Shown one piece after another: positions 1 through 5,196 of a DNA stretch of 5,772 nucleotides. The stretch covers positions 1-5,772 of the forward strand of contig JAGNMT010000257.1 of the NCBI GenBank assembly GCA_017991025.1, given 5' to 3'. Source of the stretch: Verrucomicrobiales bacterium. Lineage in GTDB: Bacteria; Verrucomicrobiota; Verrucomicrobiia; Verrucomicrobiales; DEV007. The position numbers were made by a program, and so were the translations under genes. The notes beneath the pieces were generated by a model. It made no database searches. It was not told the origin of the DNA and saw nothing but the letters and a program-made list of their open reading frames with translations. Within the stretch, counting starts at the first letter, position 1, and every line of letters begins with the position of its first letter.

Positions 1-515
1 CGCCGCAGCCACTTTTCCCGGCTCGTCTCGGGGGATGGAGCCACCCCTTCTTTCTCGAGCCGGGCGTAGATAAAGGCATCAATATCGTTTTTGATCCATT
101 CCGATTTCACGTCCGGGACCGTTACGGTTTCCGGGATAGGGACAAAAGACCAGTGGTCCTGGTACTCGGCACCTTCCTCGATCCACCGATCCAGAATCGC
201 GACTTCTGCGGGAGTAAGTTTTGTTTTTTTCTCCGGAGGGGGCATGATCTCATCGGGATCTTCCGAGTGGATGCGCCAGTGGACCTCGCTCTCTTTCAAC
301 TTCCCGGGCACGATCCCGAAGGTGCCGTCAAGATCAGCGGTGGCGTGCGCCCGGGTTTCGATGCGGAATTTGGACTTCTGATTTTTCGCATCCGGGCCGT
401 GACACTTGAAGCATTTGTCCGAAAGGATAGGCCTTACATCGCGATTGAACTGCAGCTTTTCGGCGTAAGCAGTGGCGAGGGGCAGGATCAGGGCGATGAG
501 GAGAGCGGACTTCAT
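1..515 (-). CDS. PSCyt1/DUF1549-type secreted cytochrome protein, N-terminal part (3' end outside window)
   Basis: Partial gene: 171 complete codons from an ATG at 513-515, then it runs off the left edge. The protein starts with a Sec-type signal peptide (residues 1-18, cleavage probably after ATAYA). The motif FNRDVRPILSDKCFKCHGPD (23-42) follows, carrying one c-type heme site, CFKCH (35-39). EIMPPPEKK (89-97) supplies a likely Met91 axial ligand, and LTPAEVAILDRWIEEGA (100-116) closes the PSCyt1 domain. WSFVPI (122-127) and NDIDAFIYARLEKEG (143-157) are the characteristic opening of the next domain, DUF1549/PSCyt2. Family members usually continue with DUF1553, total about 700-1100 residues, so most of the protein lies outside. 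These proteins are exported and often sit beside sulfatase or DUF1501 genes, with roles proposed in polysaccharide breakdown; the substrate cannot be inferred here. No strong Shine-Dalgarno sequence precedes the ATG. It is divergent from the cysteine-cluster gene. The family call is firm; the exact role is unknown. Confidence 0.93.
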   Translation of the reverse strand, partial: MKSALLIALILPLATAYAEKLQFNRDVRPILSDKCFKCHGPDAKNQKSKFRIETRAHATADLDGTFGIVPGKLKESEVHWRIHSEDPDEIMPPPEKKTKLTPAEVAILDRWIEEGAEYQDHWSFVPIPETVTVPDVKSEWIKNDIDAFIYARLEKEGVAPSPETSREKWLR

Positions 516-642
516 TCCAGAAACGTGAAATTCGGAGACTTGCTTTCCAATAAACGTCGACAGTGTGCACGATCTCACGCAAGTTTGCCTCTTCATGCAT
601 TGCGCAATCGCGGCTTATCAAAAGACACTGGACTGGCTCGGA

Positions 643-649
643 GAGGTGG
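643..649 (+). promoter_or_regulatory. Ribosome binding site deciding the start at 658
   Basis: The purine-rich stretch GGAGAGGTGG (640-649) ends 8 bases before the ATG at 658. The open frame extends upstream to a GTG at 565 and an ATG at 595. Neither has a comparable Shine-Dalgarno sequence, and the extra upstream residues do not look like part of the domain. This favours 658 as the start. Confidence 0.55.
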
Positions 650-657
650 TTTCCGGG

Positions 658-1296
658 ATGGTGCTGGACATCGAGGCGTTGCAGCGGCCTCTGCAGCGCT
701 GCCGGCTGAGTGATTGTGGCGGCAACTGCTGTCATGACGGTGCTTACCTCGGGGAAGAGGAAGCGAACGTGATTCGCGGGGTCGTGACTACTTCGCGCTC
801 CGACTTCGAGCGTCTCGGACTCGACCTGCCGGAACAAACCGTGGTCTTCGGATCCTGGCAGGGATCACTCTCCGGTCCTAAAACGGCGACGCGGCCTTCG
901 CCGATGAAGGATCGGATCGGGGAGTATCCGCCCCATTTTCCCGACACCGCCTGTGTCTTTCTCCTCAACGATGCGCGATGCGCCCTCCAGGCTCTCGCTC
1001 TGGAACGGTCCCTGCCGCCCTGGTTTTACAAACCGGTGACCTGCTGGCTGCATCCGCTCACGATCGAGGGAATCGATGAAGACCGCCCTGTCCTGACGCT
1101 TCACAGTGAGGCTGACGATCCTCAACGATTCGAGGGATACGATGGATTTGTGAGCCGCACCCACTGCGGACGGACCTGTGAGGGCGGGGAACCGGGCTAC
1201 CGCGTCCTCTCCGACGAATTGCGATTCCTCGGAGGACTGGCGGAGCGGGATCTGATCGCTGAGATCGAGGCTGGAGAAAATAATCATCGTATTTGA
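658..1296 (+). CDS. Cysteine-cluster (DUF3109/YkgJ-like) putative metal-binding protein
   Basis: A 212-residue cytoplasmic protein with no signal peptide or membrane segment. Nine cysteines are arranged in clusters: C15-x4-C20-x3-C24-C25 (CRLSDCGGNCC), C99-x8-C108, then C129 in the motif KPVTCWLHPLTI (125-136), and C170-x3-C174. A CxxxxCxxxCC start, a central cysteine pair and a 'Cys-x-x-His-Pro' motif are typical of the DUF3109 family. They also broadly resemble the YkgJ zinc/iron-chelating cysteine-cluster family, so the protein probably binds a metal ion or an iron-sulfur cluster. No enzymatic role is established for the family. The start at 658 is chosen for its ribosome binding site and because the conserved part begins right after it; an in-frame GTG at 565 or ATG at 595 would add 31 or 21 residues. 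It lies 25 bases upstream of the omega-amidase gene in the same direction, so the two are probably co-transcribed. The metal-binding call is fairly safe; the family name is from memory of the motif pattern. Confidence 0.75.
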   Translation: MVLDIEALQRPLQRCRLSDCGGNCCHDGAYLGEEEANVIRGVVTTSRSDFERLGLDLPEQTVVFGSWQGSLSGPKTATRPSPMKDRIGEYPPHFPDTACVFLLNDARCALQALALERSLPPWFYKPVTCWLHPLTIEGIDEDRPVLTLHSEADDPQRFEGYDGFVSRTHCGRTCEGGEPGYRVLSDELRFLGGLAERDLIAEIEAGENNHRI

Positions 1297-1321
1297 AGCG
1301 TGGTTGAGGCTAATTGCCTGC

Positions 1322-2098
1322 ATGAAAATTATTGGATTTCAGACTGACATTGTCTGGGAGGATCGTTCGGCGAACTTTGCGCGGATCGAGGTGATGGTCG
1401 GCGAGGCCGGACCGATTGCTCCGGGGTCGTTATTGGTTTTTCCGGAACTCTCGACTTCCGGGTTCACGATGAACGTCGACGCCGTTGCCGAGCCGGAGAA
1501 TGGCGAGTCATTCCGGTTTTTCTCGAATCTCGCCAAACAGCAGGGCTGCCATGTCATTGCGGGTATTGCCGGACGGGGAGATGAGCCCGGTTCCGGGGCG
1601 AATGAGTCCGTGTGCTTTTTCCCCGATGGATCCGAAATCGGGCGCTATCGGAAAATGAATCCTTTTCCCCTCGCCGGTGAGGAAAAGCATTACCCCGCAG
1701 GCAGGGCGCCGGTGGTTTTTCAGATTGGCGATTGGGCTGTCGCTCCGCTGATTTGTTTTGATCTTCGCTTTCCCGAACCTTTTCGAAAGGCGGCGGCGAT
1801 GGGCGCGGAGTTGTTCGTGGTCATCGCGAACTGGCCGGTGGTTCGTGAAGATCACTGGCTCACCCTCCTTCGCGCCCGTGCCATTGAGAATCAGGCCTAT
1901 GTCGTCGGGGTGAACCGCTGCGGCAGCGACCCGTCGCTTAACTATCCGGGCTCCAGCCTAATCGTCGGGCCGAAAGGAGAGACGCTCGCTCACGCCGGTG
2001 CCGAACCGGTCCTGGTCAGAGCCGAACTGGATCGCGCATCACTGCTTGACTGGCGCCGGGATTTCCCCGCTCTGTCAAGCGCCCGCCTTAGCGGTTGA
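1322..2098 (+). CDS. Nitrilase-superfamily omega-amidase (YafV/NIT2-like)
   Basis: A 258-residue carbon-nitrogen hydrolase with the complete catalytic triad: Glu42 in VFPELSTSGF, Lys111 in YRKMNPF and Cys145 in PLICFDLRFPE. The extra active-site glutamate of the superfamily is expected at Glu120 or Glu121 in LAGEEKHY. Further hallmarks are VIANWP, LLRARAIENQAYVVGVNRCG and YPGSSLIVGPKGE. The N-terminus (FQTDIVWEDRSANF), FPELSTSGFTM and ANWPVVREDHW match the YafV/NIT2 omega-amidase branch rather than general nitrilases. That branch hydrolyses the omega-amide of alpha-ketoglutaramate or alpha-ketosuccinamate, clearing transamination by-products and serving methionine salvage. Length is normal for the branch (about 255-260). 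ATG 1322 is chosen because the family N-terminus (MKIIGFQT) starts there; an in-frame TTG at 1304 is the alternative. It is probably co-transcribed with the upstream cysteine-cluster gene and converges on cimA with a single base between stop codons. The exact substrate is inferred from the family. Confidence 0.88.
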   Translation: MKIIGFQTDIVWEDRSANFARIEVMVGEAGPIAPGSLLVFPELSTSGFTMNVDAVAEPENGESFRFFSNLAKQQGCHVIAGIAGRGDEPGSGANESVCFFPDGSEIGRYRKMNPFPLAGEEKHYPAGRAPVVFQIGDWAVAPLICFDLRFPEPFRKAAAMGAELFVVIANWPVVREDHWLTLLRARAIENQAYVVGVNRCGSDPSLNYPGSSLIVGPKGETLAHAGAEPVLVRAELDRASLLDWRRDFPALSSARLSG

Positions 2099-2114
2099 GC
2101 TACGCGCGTTTTTT
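2084..2114 (+). terminator. Candidate intrinsic terminator for the omega-amidase transcript, inside the cimA 3' end
   Basis: On the plus strand, CGC (2084-2086) and TAGC (2089-2092) can pair with GCTA (2099-2102) and GCG (2104-2106) around the loop GGTTGA. There is a small internal mismatch, and a run of six T at 2109-2114 follows two bases later. The stem overlaps the omega-amidase stop codon. The T-run is the antisense of two AAA lysine codons at the end of cimA, so it may be incidental. The stem is short and imperfect and competes with a CCGC/GCGG hairpin at 2083-2094. Confidence 0.28.
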
Positions 2115-3671
2115 GGCGAGAAAGTATTCCACCGAGTCGACAAGCGCCCGCCAACTCGCTTCGATGATGTTGTAACTGACCCCTACGGTTCCCCAGCTGG
2201 AATGGTGATCGGAACTCAGGATGAGCACCCGCGTTTTGGCGGCGGTGCCCATGTGACTATCCACGATGCGCACTTTGTAGTCCTCCAGTTCCATCTCGTC
2301 GATGTAAGGATAGGCCGGACGGAGCGCTTTGCGGAGGGCTGCGTCAAGTGCATTGATAGGACCGTCGCCTTCGGCAACGCGATACTCTTCGACACCGTTG
2401 ACGATCAGTTTCACGGTAGCCGAGCATGCCTGGTAATCCCGTTCGCCGTCGCGGCGGAAGGTGCAATCGTACTCCTTGAGCTCGAAAAGGGGAGTGTAGG
2501 TTTTGATATGTTTCCGGATGAGCAGCTCGAAGCTCGCCTCTGCCGCCTCGAACTCGTAGCCTTGCTCTTCGAGTTCTTTGAGATTCTGAAGGATGGAAAG
2601 GGCTTCCGGGCTCCCTTTTTCAACGGGGAGTCCCAGCTCGGCCGCCTTCATAAGCACATTTGACTGACCGGAGAGCTCGGAGACGAGGATACGCTGCCGG
2701 TTACCCACCGCCGCGGGGGTGATGTGTTCGAAACTGTGTGCCACCTTCTGAACGGCATTGACGTGCATGCCGCCCTTGTGGGCAAAGGCGGTTGAGCCGA
2801 CGTAGGGAGCACGGATATTGTGGGCGCAGTTTGCGAGATCGTCGACGAAGTGGGCGAGGTGGGTGAGCTGGGAAATGTCCTCCACAACGTGGCGATCCAT
2901 CTTCAACTGGAGGTTCGGGATGACGGTGGTGAGGTTGCAGTTGCCGATGCGTTCACCATAGCCGTTTACCGTCCCCTGTATCTGGGTCGCGCCGGCGAGA
3001 ATGGAGGCGAGGGCATTCGCGACCGCCACACCGGTGTCATCGTGCGTGTGGATGCCGACGGGGATACCGAATGTCTTCATGACGACCTCCGTGATAGCGG
3101 CAACTTCGTGCGGCATCGTCCCGCCGTTCGTGTCACAGAGCACGAGCCAGTCGGCCCCGCCTTCCCTGGCGGCAGCGAGAGTGGCGAGGGCGTGCTCGGG
3201 GGCGTCCTTGTAGCCATCGAAAAAGTGCTCGGCATCGTAGACTACCTCCCGGCCGTGCTCTTTTAGATAGCGGGTCGTGTCCCGAATCATGGCTTGATTC
3301 TCCTTTTCAGTTGTACCGAGGATCTCGGTGACGTGCAGGCGCCAGCTCTTTCCGAAAAACGTAATGACCGGTGTCTTCGCCTCAATGAGTGTGCGGACCT
3401 GTCCATCATCTTCGACCGCGATGTCTTTGCGACGTGTGCTCCCGAAGGCCGCGATTCTTGCGTTTTTCCACTCCAGATCAGCGGCGCGTTCGAAGAAGGA
3501 AACATCCTTCGGGTTGGACCCCGGCCAGCCGCCCTCAATGTAATGCATGCCGAAACTGTCCAACTGCTGAGCGATACGGATTTTATCGAGCGAACTGAAG
3601 TTCACGCCTTCTCCCTGGGTGCCGTCGCGCAGAGTTGTGTCGTAGAGTTTGATATCGGGGTGTTTGGTCAT
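2100..3671 (-). CDS. cimA: (R)-citramalate synthase (LeuA/HMGL family)
   Basis: A 523-residue enzyme, normal length for CimA. It condenses pyruvate with acetyl-CoA to (R)-citramalate, the threonine-independent entry to 2-oxobutanoate and isoleucine, and acts in the cytoplasm. The HMGL-like TIM barrel (about residues 7-275) opens with LYDTTLRDGTQGEG (9-22) and contains IEGGWPGSNPKD (45-56), DAEHFFDGYKD (146-156), LCDTNGGTMP (178-187), GIHTHDDTGVA (206-216) and NGYGERIGNCNL (236-247). Expected divalent-metal ligands are Asp16, His208, His210 and Asn244. The WPGSNPKD and DAEHFFDGYK motifs separate CimA from 2-isopropylmalate synthase LeuA. The C-terminal part (about 390-523) is the LeuA-type regulatory dimer domain, which in characterised CimA binds isoleucine as feedback inhibitor. 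ATG 3671 is chosen because homology begins right there (MTKHPDIKLYDTTLRDG). The frame stays open another 49 codons upstream, but that stretch is low-complexity and not protein-like. No Shine-Dalgarno precedes the start; the leader is pyrimidine-rich. No other ile/leu gene is adjacent. Confidence 0.93.
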   Translation of the reverse strand: MTKHPDIKLYDTTLRDGTQGEGVNFSSLDKIRIAQQLDSFGMHYIEGGWPGSNPKDVSFFERAADLEWKNARIAAFGSTRRKDIAVEDDGQVRTLIEAKTPVITFFGKSWRLHVTEILGTTEKENQAMIRDTTRYLKEHGREVVYDAEHFFDGYKDAPEHALATLAAAREGGADWLVLCDTNGGTMPHEVAAITEVVMKTFGIPVGIHTHDDTGVAVANALASILAGATQIQGTVNGYGERIGNCNLTTVIPNLQLKMDRHVVEDISQLTHLAHFVDDLANCAHNIRAPYVGSTAFAHKGGMHVNAVQKVAHSFEHITPAAVGNRQRILVSELSGQSNVLMKAAELGLPVEKGSPEALSILQNLKELEEQGYEFEAAEASFELLIRKHIKTYTPLFELKEYDCTFRRDGERDYQACSATVKLIVNGVEEYRVAEGDGPINALDAALRKALRPAYPYIDEMELEDYKVRIVDSHMGTAAKTRVLILSSDHHSSWGTVGVSYNIIEASWRALVDSVEYFLAKKRA

Positions 3672-3908
3672 GGGGAAAGTCAAGAGGGTTGGGTCGGTGA
3701 CACAAGAGGGGCAGATCGGGAGTCGGAGCGAGAGAGGGACACAAAAGTTCAGGCGGGGAGGGGCGATCCCGACTCGGCTTGCTCTGGCATGGAGGAAAAA
3801 AGACCGATTCGCAATCACCTGGCTGATCTAGCCGATAATCATTGCGTTGATAATAATGGAGCGGGAAATGGTGCGTTCCATAGCCATGCGAAAGGAGAAT
3901 AACTCAGG

Positions 3909-4001
3909 ATGAGTCATGTGCAATCGCATATTGCCTCTCTCGTTGGTAGGTTTTTAGCCATTAACCACTGGATTCCTGCGCTGGGGCTACCGAATCGATA
4001 G
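3909..4001 (+). CDS. Possible 30-residue small ORF with Shine-Dalgarno sequence
   Basis: ATG 3909 opens a 30-codon frame whose middle is fairly hydrophobic (IASLVGRFLAINHWIPALGL, residues 8-27). A strong Shine-Dalgarno match, AAAGGAG (3891-3897), lies 11 bases upstream. A preceding 18-codon ORF (3856-3912) ends in TGA overlapping this ATG as ATGA, the usual geometry for translational coupling. No homology is recognised, and either frame could be chance. It could instead be a leader for the downstream gene, which starts about 108 bases later. Confidence 0.18.
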   Translation: MSHVQSHIASLVGRFLAINHWIPALGLPNR

Positions 4002-4025
4002 CGCTCATCTTCTTACTGGCCTTAT

Positions 4026-4042
4026 TTGAGATTGGTTCTCAA
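4026..4042. promoter_or_regulatory. Candidate Fur-type operator palindrome
   Basis: TTGAGA-TTGGT-TCTCAA is a perfect 6-base inverted repeat with a 5-base centre. The inner 15 bases match 10 of 14 defined positions of the classical 7-1-7 Fur box (TGATAAT-N-ATTATCA), and 12 of 14 if the common TGAGAAT-N-ATTCTCA variant is used. It is centred 76 bases before the ATG of the outer-membrane protein gene, next to a possible promoter, where a repressor would act. Another regulator with a similar palindrome cannot be excluded. Confidence 0.45.
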
Positions 4043-4048
4043 TTTCAG

Positions 4049-4075
4049 TTGACGGGGCGTAGAAATCACCTTAAT
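4049..4075 (+). promoter_or_regulatory. Weak sigma-70-like promoter candidate for the 4110 gene
   Basis: TTGACG (4049-4054) is a good -35 match. CTTAAT (4070-4075) matches four of six -10 positions, but the 15-base spacer is shorter than ideal. Transcription would start near 4082, giving a leader of about 28 bases. The palindrome at 4026-4042 lies directly upstream of the -35. Confidence 0.25.
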
Positions 4076-4109
4076 GAGATCTCGTCCCATTTGAGATGAC
4101 CCCTATTTT

Positions 4110-4856
4110 ATGAAACACATTCTCTTAAAAATACTCTCTAACCTCTCTGCCGGTGCGGTAGTCGGCATTCTATTAACTTCTTCTGTCGAGGCGGGAGAGC
4201 GCCGTTTTGTATACAGTTATGAGGCCCAAAGCTACGTGCCTGGTTCTGTTGAATTGGAAAACTGGATCACCTGGAAGACTGATGATGATTTTAATCGATT
4301 CGATTTCCGGCACGAGCTTGAGTTAGGGATCACCGAGAAGCTGCAGTTGGGGATCTACATGGCCGACTGGCGTTATCAAGACGGGGATAAAGCCGCTTTC
4401 CACGACGCTGCAGTCGAAGTGATTTACAATCTCATGAATCCCTATGAGGATCCGTTCGGTTTTTCGATTTACGGGGAGGTGAAGTTTGCAGAAGAATTTC
4501 TGGAGCTCGAGTCCAAGATTCTCCTTCAGAAAAACATCGGGTCGCTGGCCTTCATCTATAACCTGACGGTCGAGTCCGAGTGGGAGGAGAACGGTCTCAC
4601 GGAGGTGAAAGGCGAGATCGGGAACTCCCTCGGGGTCAGCTATCTGGTCAATCCGAAATGGGGTGTCGGCGCTGAGTTGTTGCATGAAGTCGAGATCGCC
4701 GACTGGAATGATGCCGGGAAATCGGTCGTCTACCTCGGGCCGAACGCGACCTTCCGATCCGGTCCACTGTGGGTCACCACTGCCGGTCTCTGGGAGGTGT
4801 CGAACACAGACGAGCCGGAGTTTCAGCTCCGCATGATCACCGGTTGGCATTTCTAA
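4110..4856 (+). CDS. Small outer-membrane beta-barrel protein candidate (DUF6662-like)
   Basis: A 248-residue exported protein. Residues 1-28 form a signal peptide (basic start, hydrophobic LSAGAVVGILLTSS, cleavage probably after SVEA). The mature part is rich in alternating polar/hydrophobic beta-strand segments, such as GSVELENWITWKT, FDFRHELELGITEKLQLGIY, SFSIYGE-like stretches, and a final strand ending GWHF. A terminal phenylalanine is the usual signal for outer-membrane barrel insertion. The pattern (YSYEAQSYVPGSVELENWIT followed by ITEKLQLGIYM) resembles proteins annotated as the DUF6662 family, though that label is from memory. No transporter or enzyme motif and no TonB box are visible. 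No strong ribosome binding site was found; ATG 4110 is used because the signal peptide begins there. The first 200 bases are visibly more AT-rich than the rest. It lies 20 bases upstream of the cytochrome lipoprotein gene, so the two are likely one operon, possibly controlled by the palindrome at 4026. The function is unknown. Confidence 0.72.
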   Translation: MKHILLKILSNLSAGAVVGILLTSSVEAGERRFVYSYEAQSYVPGSVELENWITWKTDDDFNRFDFRHELELGITEKLQLGIYMADWRYQDGDKAAFHDAAVEVIYNLMNPYEDPFGFSIYGEVKFAEEFLELESKILLQKNIGSLAFIYNLTVESEWEENGLTEVKGEIGNSLGVSYLVNPKWGVGAELLHEVEIADWNDAGKSVVYLGPNATFRSGPLWVTTAGLWEVSNTDEPEFQLRMITGWHF

Positions 4857-4876
4857 GCGCTTAAAGACTTCTTGAA

Positions 4877-5194
4877 ATGAGATCTGATGATTTTCCATGG
4901 CGTGCTTGCCTGGTGGCAGCGATGGCGGGAGCTATATTCCTCACGGGCTGCGAGACGACGCCGGATGGAGGCTCTACCGGTACCTCGGTATCGGCTGCTC
5001 ATCCTCCCGCTGATCCCATCAGTGAAGGTCGGCGCCTTTATTATGGGCGGTGCACCGCCTGTCATGCGCCAGAACCGGTCACCGATTTTTCTCTCAGTGA
5101 GTGGCCCGGCATCATTGCGGAAATGGGTGACGAGGCAAATCTTACCGCGGCTCAACGGAAGGCGGTAATGGCCTTTGTTTCGTCGAAGTTTTAA
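4877..5194 (+). CDS. Lipid-anchored small mono-heme cytochrome c
   Basis: A 105-residue protein. Residues 1-24 are a lipoprotein signal peptide ending in the lipobox FLTGC, so Cys25 should be lipidated and the mature protein anchored in the cell envelope. A flexible Gly/Ser/Thr/Pro linker (26-48) leads to a minimal class I cytochrome c domain. This has the heme site CTACH (59-63) in RRLYYGRCTACHAPEP, the conserved EWPGIIAEMGDEANLT (75-90) with Met83 as the probable sixth ligand, and a C-terminal helix LTAAQRKAVMAFVSSKF. It would carry single electrons at the membrane or in the periplasm. Only 20 bases separate it from the upstream barrel gene, suggesting joint expression and function. The ribosome binding site is weak, which is compatible with translation coupled to the upstream gene. 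Its stop is two bases from the Obg stop on the other strand. The redox partner is unknown. Confidence 0.87.
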   Translation: MRSDDFPWRACLVAAMAGAIFLTGCETTPDGGSTGTSVSAAHPPADPISEGRRLYYGRCTACHAPEPVTDFSLSEWPGIIAEMGDEANLTAAQRKAVMAFVSSKF

Positions 5195-5196
5195 CC

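Larger units (their letters stand above)
3672..4109. other. 438-base divergent intergenic region between cimA and the outer-membrane protein gene
   Basis: Three zones can be seen. 3672-3800 is strongly purine-biased on the plus strand, giving cimA a pyrimidine-rich leader without a Shine-Dalgarno sequence. 3830-4020 is more AT-rich and holds two tiny overlapping ORFs preceded by an AAAGGAG sequence, as well as the patch GATAATCATTGCGTTGATAA (start 3834). 4020-4109 holds a 17-base palindrome and a weak promoter ahead of the plus-strand gene. I see no tRNA, riboswitch or recognisable terminator, and no clear -35/-10 pair for cimA. Confidence 0.6.

Noticed and set aside
565..657. Longer start (GTG 565 or ATG 595) for the cysteine-cluster protein
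   Set aside because: No Shine-Dalgarno sequence at either site, while ATG 658 has one at good spacing and directly precedes the conserved part.
334..837. 167-codon minus-strand ORF across the divergent spacer
   Set aside because: It overlaps two supported genes (PSCyt1 protein and cysteine-cluster protein) in other frames and shows no domain or signal.
2071..2108. tRNA-like string on the minus strand around the cimA stop (GTAGCTCAACCG... and GCTTGACAGAGC)
   Set aside because: It recalls a D-arm and a Val-type anticodon loop, but the D-stem does not close, the anticodon stem is imperfect, and no T-arm or acceptor stem is present; the bases are explained by the two coding 3' ends.
2076..2152. 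12-base direct repeat CAAGCGCCCGCC at 2076-2087 and 2141-2152
   Set aside because: Only two copies, in GC-rich coding sequence of different genes, with no flanking structure of an attachment site or mobile element; probably chance.
3672..3818. 49-residue N-terminal extension of cimA from ATG 3818
   Set aside because: CimA homology starts exactly at the ATG at 3671; the extension is Pro/Ser/Arg/Leu-rich, unlike the family, and no ribosome binding site supports it.
4854..4863. Palindrome TAAGCGCTTA at the barrel gene stop
   Set aside because: Too short for a terminator and without a T-run; it sits within a likely operon between genes 20 bases apart.
4323..4898. 191-codon minus-strand ORF antisense to the barrel gene
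   Set aside because: No recognisable domain; the plus-strand frame has a signal peptide, barrel pattern and operon spacing, so this is a shadow frame.
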